Shown here: positions 55,122 to 64,000 of the stretch, piece by piece
Layout of the letters: each line of letters opens with the position of its first letter
Position numbering within the stretch: position 1 is the first letter of the stretch
From: Neostapfia colusana
Lineage: Eukaryota > Streptophyta > Magnoliopsida > Poales > Poaceae
NCBI GenBank assembly: GCA_030760725.1
Contig: JASWHV010000012.1
Coordinates: 54,467,652-54,531,651 of the forward strand
Reading direction: 5' to 3'
Length of the DNA stretch: 64,000 nucleotides
Notes under the pieces: model-generated
What the model was told of the DNA's origin: nothing
Database searches by the model: none
The model's input: only the letters and a program-made list of their open reading frames with translations
Program-made: the position numbers and the translations under genes

Positions 55122-56644
55122 GCATTGGGAATAGCACACGGAATAAGGATGGTATTACGACAAAAATTTAGGTTCCGGTGAGGATACGGTACTAGGCCCA
55201 CATAAGGATTACTATTAGCTTAATATGAAGGTGGCAACCTAACTTACTTGTTATGTCGGAAAATCGTGCATCTCGGGACGAGTTATGTCTTGGGGGGTGC
55301 ACGTAAGCGCTGTCCACCAGTGCGCACAAGCTGAAGGGTGGAGCCCCACGGGTGGCAGGTAACCCGATCTGCTTTAGTATCCTCTACGACTCCTCATGTC
55401 GTTTGGGGTACTCGAGCAACGTCTATCCCAGGCGTGCGTGGTGCAATTTGGGAAACCCCGTCACGTGGTTAGTAACGTGAACACGTAGCTCAAGGCGTGT
55501 TTGGCTTGAGAACACCTGTGCGAGTGATGACGGACGGGTGTAAGAAATGTATGCATACCGGGTTCGGTGTGCAGCCGGACCTGATGATTGAGTGTGACTC
55601 ATGCAGGATTAACAACGAAACCGTAGTACGAATAGTACACGTTTGCGAGTGACCGTTTTAGTGCCACCTAAGATACGTTATACCGGTATAATCCGGTTAG
55701 GATTTTCTTTTGGTGAGGCTACGTAGTACCGACATGCTTCTTACGGTGCATCGACGCCGTACTAAACATAATAACCCCTTTCCTTTGAAGAAATGACTCA
55801 TGAACTAACTTTCAACTAAAAATGGAAGTTTGAAACAAATATTAGTTACTGAACTCTTATTTTGAGCTAAGATTCAAATGAGAGGAAAATGACTTCAAAG
55901 ATTTCAAAAACAGAGTGCTCTGTTTTCAGCAGAAATTTGTGTTGGACTTCTACAGAGCATAATTCTGAGTAGCTTGACCCAATTAAGGTGTAAGGTACAA
56001 CTATGGAAAGATTTTCAAGTGATCTACAACTTCTATGTAGACCTCCAAAGCTAAATCACATGCTAAATGGGTAGAAAGTTCAGAGAAGAGTAAACTGTCC
56101 AGAACCAGGACGGTAACGAAACCTCTCTGGACCTTTCTGTTTTTAAGCCATAACTTTCTGTAGATAAACCCTTAAGAAGCCTATGATACACCATTGGATA
56201 GGTTATGAAATGTGCAACATTGTTGTAGTTCAAAGTTTGTTCAGGTTCTTATTGTATTTACATATACAACTGTAATAAAATCAGCCATGTACAAAGGAGG
56301 TGCTGGCAAATTTTATTCAGGAATCCTGTCAACTTTGGAAAAATCATAACTTTTAATCCGGAGATGATCTGGGGGCATATGAGTACTCGTTGGAAAGATA
56401 ATGAAGTTAACTTTAACTTTGGTATTCAACTTGGGTCATGAAAATGCTCTTAATTAGATCAAAATCTGGAGATAGTGCATAAAGGTCTGTCCTGTACAGA
56501 TAGGCTGAATAGCTATGCCTACTAAGGAGTTGTGTAAACATGAATTTTGTTACTGCTTTCATAAAGTTTTGACATAATCATGCTTCCATTAGTCACACAT
56601 ACTGCTGAGTTCTTGCTTAACTCATCTCAACTACATTTTGCAGT
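55122..56644 (+). other. leader of B between primer site and gag
   Basis: 1.5 kb, same as A's leader, no long open frame. Contains possible splice donors (for example GGCAG|GTAACC near 55359) and ends CTACATTTTGCAGT before the ATG. Confidence 0.6.
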
Positions 56645-59600
56645 ATGGTTCGTAATCGCTCTAGGAGTAGGGCCGGAAGTTCTCGTCGAGGCGGTGATGC
56701 TTCCATTCCACCGTTGGAACCACCATCCACGGGATGGATGGATCTTATGACTCGAGTCGTCGAGTCTAACCAAGAGAACACTAGGCTACTCCAAGAAGCA
56801 ACGCAAGAACACACACGCTTACTCCAAGCTTTGGTACAGCAAGGCGTACTCCAGAACACGCAACAAGTCGTTCCACCTCGGAACGCTTATCTGGACTTCT
56901 TGGCGGCTCAACCGCCTATCTTTACTGAAGCCACCGAACCTGTCGAAGCAGATCAATGGCTTCGTGTCATGGAGTCTAAATTTGGAGTATTCAAATGTGA
57001 TGAATACCAGAAGACAAAGTTTGCCGCTCAACAACTCCATGGAGCCGCCGGAAATTGGTGGGTGGATCATCTTGCCACCATTCCGGAGGGCCATCAAGTA
57101 ACATGGAGAGAGTTTTGTGAAGCCTTTCGTACCCGTTACATACCACTAGGTATTGTCAAGGCAAAGCGGGAGGAATTTTTGGGCTTAAAGCAAGGGGACA
57201 TGAGTGTCCTCGAGTATGTCAGGAGATTTAATCTTTTGGCCCAATATGCTCCCGAATATGTGACGAAAGAAGAAGCACGGTGTGACCTATTCTTCCATGG
57301 CCTGAGTGGCATATTACGGGAGAAGCTGGCCGTACATAATAACGGCAGTTACACCGACATGGTCAATGCGGCTTTCATTCAAGAGAAGCCGACACTTGAG
57401 TGGCAAGCGGAGAAGAGAAAGATGAGTGAGATCGAGCAGGCTAGCACAAGTTATGTGCCTCGGAAGTACCGTTTGGTGTATCAAACGCCATCCGGTGAAA
57501 GACGGAGGCCACCTGTACAATCAACTCCTCAGAGATTGATTACTGGTCAAGTTTTACAACTTGCACCACCTCCACTGCCGCAGCATCAGACGGTGGTTTG
57601 TGCTCCATCGCTGCAGCCATATGTACCTAGCAGTCCATCGCAAGTCAACGAAGAACCGGAGAGGCATCCGTGTCTTACTTGTGGGCGTAAGGGCCATTAT
57701 GCTAGGCAATGTCTGGAGGGAATTCGAGGCTACGGGTCATCATATTTACAACAATACGACCCGTACCTTAATCTGCAGATAGGAGGGCAGATAAGGGGCA
57801 ACCTTCACTATACTGTGATTGATGATGTTCCGGAAGGAGAAGCCGCTTTAGCAGGGATGTTTTCTCTGAATCAGATACCGGTTTTAATTCTCTTTGATTC
57901 CGGTGCCACACACCACTTCATTAGCCAACCTTTTGTGGCTCAACATCAGCTCCAAACCGTTTATACAAAGAGGCAATACCTCATATCTTCGCCCGGGGGC
58001 AGCAGTACCGTAAGCGAGGTTGTCTCCCGAGCACCTCTTTGTTTGGGGGGTAAAATATACCCTACGACCCTCATTATTCTTGAAGGTCTGAAGATCGACA
58101 TCATTTTGGGGATGTCGTGGTTGAATTACCACGGAGCGGTTCTTAACATCAGCTCCAGGACCGTTGAGCTCAACTCCCCACAGCACGGTCTTCATATATT
58201 AATTCTAGGCGCCAGACGGCAGCAGATTGCAACAGTGAACCACACGGAAGCTGTCAAGATAGAGGACATTCCGGTGGTACGTGAGTATCCGGATGTGTTT
58301 CCCGATGATTTACCGGGCATGCCGCCCGAACGAGACGTTGAGTTCAAGATTGAACTCATACCGGGAACAACACCAATATCACGAAGGCCGTACAAAATGG
58401 CTCCCAATGAACTGGCAGAATTGAAGACACAGCTGAATGACCTAATGAGCAAGGGCTTTATACGACCAAGTTCGTCACCTTGGGGTTGCTCAGCATTGTT
58501 TGTCAAGAAGAAGGACGAAACACTACGGCTTTGTGTTGATTATCGTCCTTTGAACGCAGTTACCATCAAGAACAAGTATCCACTACCTCGCATTGATATG
58601 CTCTTCGATCAATTAGTGGGTGCGAAGGTATTCTCGAAGATGGATCTTCGGTCCGGATATCATCAGATTAAAATCCGGGCAGAAGATATTCCGAAGACGG
58701 CATTTTCAACGAGATACGGGCTGTATGAGTATCTCGTTATGTCTTTTGGTTTGACCAACGCCCCGGCACACTTTATGTACCTGATGAATTCGGTGTTCAT
58801 GCCGGAGTTGGATAAATTCGTCGTGGTCTTCATCGACGATATCTTGGTGTACTCCAAGTCAGAGGAAGAACATGCTGAACACCTGCATATTGTGCTACAA
58901 AGATTGCGAGATCATCAGCTCTATGCAAAATTCAGCAAGTGTGAATTCTGGATTAATCAAGTACCTTTTCTCGGACACATCATTTCAGCGGAGGGCATCG
59001 CTGTAGATCCGAGTAAGATTATCCAAGTGCAGAAGTGGGAGTCACCAAAGTCAGTGTATGAAATCCGAAGCTTCCTCGGTTTAGCGGGTTACTACCGGAG
59101 GTTTATTCCGAGTTTCTCCAAGATTGCTAAACCGATGACAGAATTATTAAAGAAGAATACCAGATTTGTGTGGGGTGCTGCATGTGAACAAGCTTTCAAG
59201 ACCTTAGTGAAGCATCTCACGACAGCCCCAGTTCTTGCTCAGCCAGATACAACAAAGCCATTCGACGTTTATTGCGATGCATCTGGCATCGGTCTTGGCT
59301 GCGTGCTGATGCAAGAAAGACGAGTGGTCGCTTATGGATCTCGTCAACTCAGAACTCACGAGCAGCATTATCCAACTCATGATCTTGAGTTAGCTGCCGT
59401 GGTCCTTGCTTTAAAGATGTGGAGGCATTACTTGCTCGGAAATCTTGTACACCTCTACACCGACCACAAGAGCTTGAAGTACATATTCACTCAGAAAGAA
59501 TTGAACATGAGGCAACGAAGATGGCTAGAGCTCATTAAGGATTATGAACTAGAGATTCATTATCATCCAGGAAAGGCGAATGTGGTCGCCGATGCGCTCA

Positions 59601-61138
59601 GTCGTAAGGCGCATATCCATCACCTAACTATTGCTGAAATGGATGATGAAGAACCAAGCCTCCGTCTCATCCCGTATGGAGCTCTCTATAATCTTGCTCT
59701 CATTCCTACTATCCGAGAGGAGATCATGGAAGCTCAACAAAAAGACAAGGGTATGTCTCACATACGGCGGAGGATAGACAATGGAGAAATGAAGTGCTTC
59801 CGGAAGGACGATGAAGATACTTTGTGGTTCAACGACCGGATTATAGTACCCCGGGATATGGGACTACGGAAGAAAATTTTGGATGAAGCTCATTTGTCGA
59901 AGTTTTCCATTCATCCGGGCAGTAATAAAATGTACCAAGATCTCCGGAAGAAGTTTTGGTGGACACGTATGAAACGTGAAGTTGCAAAATACGTTTCAGA
60001 GTGTGATACGTGTCGAAGAGTCAAGGCCGACCATATGAAGAAGTCAGGCCTGTTGCAGCCATTGCAAGTACCGGCATGGAAGTGGGAAGACTTGAGTATG
60101 GACTTCATCGTCGGGTTGCCGATGACCTCCCACAACCATGATTCGATTTGGGTAATCGTGGACCGGTTAACCAAATCAGCACATTTCATCCCTGTGCATA
60201 CTAGGTACAACGCAAAGCAGTATGCAGAGCTGTATATAGCACGGATCTTGTGCTTACATGGAGTTCCCCGCACCATTGTGTCAGATAGAGGATCGCTGTT
60301 CATAGCCCGTTTCTGGGAACAGCTACACACCTCCTTGGGGACAAAGTTGATTAGAAGCTCTGCATATCACCCTCAAACCGATGGGCAAACTGAGAGGGTG
60401 AATCAAATACTAGAGGATATGCTAAGAGCATGTGCCATCCAACACGGTAAGGGCTGGGATGATCACTTACCTCTGGCGGAGTTCTCGTACAACAACGGAT
60501 ATCAGACGAGCATCAAAATGGCACCATATGAAGCTCTATACGGCCGGAAGTGCCGTACACCATTAAATTGGTGCGAATCCGGTGAACGAGTAACGTTCGG
60601 GGTCGATCTTGTCAATGAAGCCGAAGAGAGAGTTCGGATAATACAAGAGAACCTCAAAGCTGCCCAATCTCGTCAAAAGAGCTACGCGGACCAGAGACGT
60701 CGACCGCTGCATTTCAAAGTCGGAGAGCACGTGTATCTTCGTGTGTCTCCGATGAAGGGGATTCATCGGTTCGGTGTCAAGGGGAAACTTGCTCCCCGAT
60801 TTATCGGTCCGTTTACTATCATGGAGAAGTGCGGAACTGTAGCCTACCGGCTGGAACTACCGGCAAGCCTTGCCGGTATTCACGACATATTTCACGTGTC
60901 CCAGCTGCGGAAGTGTCTCAAGTTTACGGCTGCCATCCGCACCGAAGACATCGACGAGTTGAAACCGGATCTCACCTATGTCGAGCAACCTGTACAGATT
61001 ATCGACGAAAAGACCCGGACCACCAGGAACCGGACATTAAAATTTTACAAAGTCCTGTGGAGTAATCATACCCCGGAAGAGGCGACATGGGAAACCGAAG
61101 ATTACATCCACAAGAGTTATCCGGAGCTTTTGTCATAA
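56645..61138 (+). CDS. gag-pol polyprotein of chromovirus B (1497 aa, intact)
   Basis: Single frame from an ATG one base after TTTTGCAGT to a TAA at 61136. Order and motif positions are as in A: gag core about residues 85-255, knuckle CLTCGRKGHYARQC near 341-354, protease LFDSGATHHF near 417, RT FIDDILVYSK near 731, RNase H YCDASGIGLGC near 878, integrase zinc finger 1085-1123, core DDE residues near 1152, 1214 and 1249, chromodomain-like EEATWETEDY near 1482. Gag forms the particle, protease matures it, RT/RNase H copies the RNA and integrase inserts the DNA; the chromodomain-like tail is thought in this group to guide insertion to particular chromatin. Gag and pol share one frame, so no frameshift signal is needed. 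No defect seen. Confidence 0.96.
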   Translation: MVRNRSRSRAGSSRRGGDASIPPLEPPSTGWMDLMTRVVESNQENTRLLQEATQEHTRLLQALVQQGVLQNTQQVVPPRNAYLDFLAAQPPIFTEATEPVEADQWLRVMESKFGVFKCDEYQKTKFAAQQLHGAAGNWWVDHLATIPEGHQVTWREFCEAFRTRYIPLGIVKAKREEFLGLKQGDMSVLEYVRRFNLLAQYAPEYVTKEEARCDLFFHGLSGILREKLAVHNNGSYTDMVNAAFIQEKPTLEWQAEKRKMSEIEQASTSYVPRKYRLVYQTPSGERRRPPVQSTPQRLITGQVLQLAPPPLPQHQTVVCAPSLQPYVPSSPSQVNEEPERHPCLTCGRKGHYARQCLEGIRGYGSSYLQQYDPYLNLQIGGQIRGNLHYTVIDDVPEGEAALAGMFSLNQIPVLILFDSGATHHFISQPFVAQHQLQTVYTKRQYLISSPGGSSTVSEVVSRAPLCLGGKIYPTTLIILEGLKIDIILGMSWLNYHGAVLNISSRTVELNSPQHGLHILILGARRQQIATVNHTEAVKIEDIPVVREYPDVFPDDLPGMPPERDVEFKIELIPGTTPISRRPYKMAPNELAELKTQLNDLMSKGFIRPSSSPWGCSALFVKKKDETLRLCVDYRPLNAVTIKNKYPLPRIDMLFDQLVGAKVFSKMDLRSGYHQIKIRAEDIPKTAFSTRYGLYEYLVMSFGLTNAPAHFMYLMNSVFMPELDKFVVVFIDDILVYSKSEEEHAEHLHIVLQRLRDHQLYAKFSKCEFWINQVPFLGHIISAEGIAVDPSKIIQVQKWESPKSVYEIRSFLGLAGYYRRFIPSFSKIAKPMTELLKKNTRFVWGAACEQAFKTLVKHLTTAPVLAQPDTTKPFDVYCDASGIGLGCVLMQERRVVAYGSRQLRTHEQHYPTHDLELAAVVLALKMWRHYLLGNLVHLYTDHKSLKYIFTQKELNMRQRRWLELIKDYELEIHYHPGKANVVADALSRKAHIHHLTIAEMDDEEPSLRLIPYGALYNLALIPTIREEIMEAQQKDKGMSHIRRRIDNGEMKCFRKDDEDTLWFNDRIIVPRDMGLRKKILDEAHLSKFSIHPGSNKMYQDLRKKFWWTRMKREVAKYVSECDTCRRVKADHMKKSGLLQPLQVPAWKWEDLSMDFIVGLPMTSHNHDSIWVIVDRLTKSAHFIPVHTRYNAKQYAELYIARILCLHGVPRTIVSDRGSLFIARFWEQLHTSLGTKLIRSSAYHPQTDGQTERVNQILEDMLRACAIQHGKGWDDHLPLAEFSYNNGYQTSIKMAPYEALYGRKCRTPLNWCESGERVTFGVDLVNEAEERVRIIQENLKAAQSRQKSYADQRRRPLHFKVGEHVYLRVSPMKGIHRFGVKGKLAPRFIGPFTIMEKCGTVAYRLELPASLAGIHDIFHVSQLRKCLKFTAAIRTEDIDELKPDLTYVEQPVQIIDEKTRTTRNRTLKFYKVLWSNHTPEEATWETEDYIHKSYPELLS

Positions 61139-61197
61139 ACCTTGTAACTACCTCCCACCTCGTTCCTCTTTTGAATCTCGGGACGAGATTCCTTTTT

Positions 61198-61210
61198 AAG
61201 GGGGGAGGAA
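61198..61210 (+). other. polypurine tract of B
   Basis: AAGGGGGGAGGAA directly before the 3' LTR TGTAAAGG. Confidence 0.92.
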
Positions 61211-64000
61211 TGTAAAGGTCCCAAAATTATGAATACAAAGAAACACTTATTTGCAAAAGTTGGTTTCATATGTATGAAAATTGGGACTTGTTAAAAATTT
61301 TCCCCACATGTGATAACACACATGAGGATTTTGCTTCACACAAGTCAAGTGTTTATCTGAGAACTTGGAACCCTAGAGGGGTCAAAAACAAGGATGGGAA
61401 GTTCCCATATGTGTGAGAAAACAAAGATCAGTTTTGGAACAATTTGTTCAAGCACAAATTCAAATGAGAAAAACACAATGGAATTCAAAACTGTTGTGCT
61501 AAAAAAATCTCATTTGCAGCAGCCAAAATAAAAATCAGATTTCATATTTGAATTCCTTGAATCCAAATTAGAGGGTGTGCAAAGTTTCATGATTTATGGA
61601 AATAGTTTGCAACCCATTTTGCAAAATGGACTTTAAAAGACAAAGAATTCAAATGCATGTTTGAATTTGGATGAAACTTGCCCAATTATCCAAATGCATA
61701 CCAGATTTGAATTCCCACAATTGAATTCACTCAACATTCAACTTGGGAGATATTTGGAGGGGGGAGAAGGAGGACTGATCAGTGGGTCCCACATGTCATT
61801 GTGGGAACTGAAAATTTGCAAAAGATCTAAGTGTTGGGTCTCTGTTTGCCTCCTTCAGTCGGCACCCGAGACCGAGGGCGCAGCTCCGCTCGACACCGCG
61901 ATCAGCCGACGCCTCCACCTCCTGCTGGATTTCGTCGCGCTGGAGAAGCCGCCCGACCGTCTTATACCCTCTGCCGTGCTCCTCTTCGCTCATTCCCGAA
62001 GACCAGCACCGCTCTGCTTCTTTCCTCGCGCGAGAAACAGCCGCAGCTGCCGACGCCGTCCGCTCGATTGGCCACCGCCATAACGTGAGTGTGAAGCCTC
62101 GGTTGAGCAGACAAACAACACCACCATCGTCCCCACGACCCCCTCATGCACTCACCAAGGGCGTTCGTGCTCTCCATACTGAGATAACTCGGTTTCAGCG
62201 GCGGCCGGAAGAAACCGCCATCCACGGCTCCCGTGGACAGCCTCCTCCGGAGCTTGTCACGACCAAGCGAGGCCACCCTGGGACGCGCAGGAGCTCCATG
62301 CAGCTTCTACCTGAAGCACAGAGCCTGCCTCGGCCTCTCAAAAACGAATTTCAAAGATCCTCTCCGGCCGGTGAAAACTGACCCGCGGGTATGAATCGAC
62401 GAAATTCTCGAGTTATATTCATTTAGAGCTCTGCAAATTTCGCACATAGAATCTAGACTGGTGTAGCAACTTTTCTTCTTCACAAAACGTCGCATGAAAC
62501 CCGTGGTAGACGACTTGTTTCAAGCTTTTCCAACGGCTACCACAATAAGGGGCATCGGGTGCACGATGAACCCTAGGTTGGAGCCGTTTCCATGCCCATA
62601 TGCGGCCATGCTGAGCAGGGCAAATCTCCACTGGTGCTGTAGAACCTTTCTAGTGGACTTCTTGCGGGCTAGAGCATCGGGGCAACGTTGCCGAACTCCC
62701 TCAGAGCCGCCGCACCGGTGCGGGGTGGTTTAGGAACCTCGCCGGTCTGGGGAAGTCCCACCATCATGTTCCTCGGGTTGAAATAGGGCCTAGCGGCGAG
62801 TTTCAGCAGCTGCAATGACCGGACGACCGATCCCGGAGCTACTCCGGCGAGCCCGGCGGCGGGATCGCGCGGGAGCGGGAGGTGGAAGAAGACCTCGCCG
62901 GCCCCACGCGTCAGTCGCACAGAAACAGTGGACCGGATACTCTGTGGCGCGGGATCGGCTGTGACAGCGCGGGAAACAATTCTGTGGCCCGTGTGGCGCG
63001 CTCCCGGCAGCAGACACGTGTCCCTGGTCCCACAGTCAGGTTTAAACTTTTCCCCGGATTTATTCAAATCCCAGAATTTTCCCCAAACTTTAGAAGAGCA
63101 TAACTTTTGCTAGGAACCTCCAAATTTAGTGATTCAAATTGGGTTAGATTCAGATTGACAAACTCTATCCATATATGCAACCCAATTTGTATGAAAGTCT
63201 TTATTTAATTCTGGAAAATTCTTTAAATCTTTTCAGTAAAAGAATTTTAGAGGGAGTTTGGTTTATCCAAAAATCCTCAAATTTTGCCAGAATATTCCTT
63301 AGGGTGTTATTAGACTCCTGTAAAAGTTTCAGCTCATTTGGAGTTGAATTAATCAGGGTAATTCAGATTGTAAGTTCCTGTATTCAAATGAATACAGAAA
63401 CATTTTTAGAGGATTTCCAAAACTTGTAAATTCAGTTCTGGGAAAGTCTTAGCTCCAAAAATCCTAGAAAAATTCGTATAGACTCTATAAACTTTAATTT
63501 AAATTGTGGTTCACTGAGTTTGACTTGAACATGGATGTTACCTCAGAATTAATTCATCTTTGACTAAACACTTAGAGAATTATTCTGAATAAACCATTCC
63601 ATGAAATGTGCTAAATTTTGGTCCAGAGGACTTTCTTGTGACAAGGAACTCACAAGAAAATCCTCAGCTCCATTAGAGCTCTGGATCACCACTGTCATGT
63701 GTGATCCCTTAAGGTGATCAACACTTAAGTGGGAAAAGCACTTAATAAGTGATCTTAGTGTTTAAGCCCAACCCAAACCACTAGCACCAGTGTCATTTTA
63801 AATTCTTAAACAAAGTTCCAGTTTTAAAATGGTCATTAGATCTTATGAGTAAAAGTTTTTCAATTAAATACATATGCATGATCATAACGTGTAGCATATA
63901 CGTGAAGAAGGTGAGAAGGACATGAAGTGAAGATCAAGGAGGGAAGAAAACAAATGATCAAGCTCCAAGTGATCATCACTAACTGATTGTAACAGTAGTC
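61211..64000 (+). repeat. 3' LTR of B, first 2790 bp
   Basis: Nearly identical to 50792-53581; cut by the window end about 14 bp before the expected intron-like donor. Confidence 0.95.

Larger units (their letters stand above)
50792..64000 (+). mobile_element. Gypsy chromovirus B, coding-intact and very young, 3' end beyond window
   Basis: 5' LTR 50792-55106, primer site, leader, gag-pol 56645-61138, polypurine tract 61198-61210 and the first 2790 bp of the 3' LTR. I noticed only one substitution between the LTR copies over that length (near 53236 vs 63655), so insertion is very recent. Gag-pol is nearly identical to A's. It is inserted in A's 5' LTR; the preceding GGTGC (50787-50791) should be repeated after B's 3' LTR. 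With promoter, coding region and both LTRs it is the best candidate here for an active element. Confidence 0.95.

Overview
This window is plant nuclear DNA, most likely from a grass. It is built entirely of nested transposable elements. I see no host gene, tRNA, rRNA or CRISPR array. The eukaryotic/plant reading rests on Ty3/Gypsy chromoviruses, Ty1/Copia elements, initiator-tRNA-Met primer sites (TGGTATCAGAGCC), an intron-containing CACTA (En/Spm) transposon and plant-type splice signals. The GC-rich U3 regions and TGTAACACCC-type LTRs suggest Poaceae; the species cannot be named from this.

For reference I label the elements A-H. The nest reads outward to inward as follows. G (4499-5851, minus) is a decayed SIRE-like Copia whose 3' side was hit by H, an LTR filling 1-3636 (minus). 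G's reverse transcriptase is cut at 5851 by D, a Gypsy chromovirus (plus; 5' LTR 5852-8649). D was hit three times: by C, a complete Gypsy element (9418-22093) with a perfect 5-bp target duplication; by E, a Copia element (22205-27379, minus); and by F, a CACTA transposon starting at 30250. F is cut at 37159 by A, a Gypsy element (minus; 3' LTR 37160-41477, gag-pol 41540-46042). A's 5' LTR (47582-50791) is in turn split by B, a near-identical Gypsy element in the opposite orientation (plus; 5' LTR 50792-55106, gag-pol 56645-61138, 3' LTR 61211 to the window end). The chain G>D>F>A>B is five levels deep. The missing right-hand parts of B, A, F, D and G should follow in that order beyond 64000.

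Coding state matches nesting order. A and B each keep one uninterrupted gag-pol frame of about 1500 codons (gag, CCHC knuckle, protease, RT, RNase H, integrase, chromodomain-like tail). C, D, E and G are broken by stops and frameshifts. F keeps a coherent ten-exon second gene with one frameshift, next to a decayed TNP2-type transposase gene. LTR pairs compared by eye agree: E about 4% different, C a few percent, A about 0.25%, B about one change in 2.8 kb.

The most interesting signals are in the LTRs. Four LTR families that hardly align with each other (A/B, C, D, H) share one layout: a GC-type splice-donor motif (AG|GCAAG), then 1.1-1.2 kb, then a small compensated hairpin and a 3' splice-acceptor-like CAG|G. 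This looks like an intron kept inside the LTR. A/B LTRs also contain a fossil primer-binding site about 50 bp inside their 3' end. C and D carry a related extra open reading frame upstream of gag, with a predicted coiled coil.
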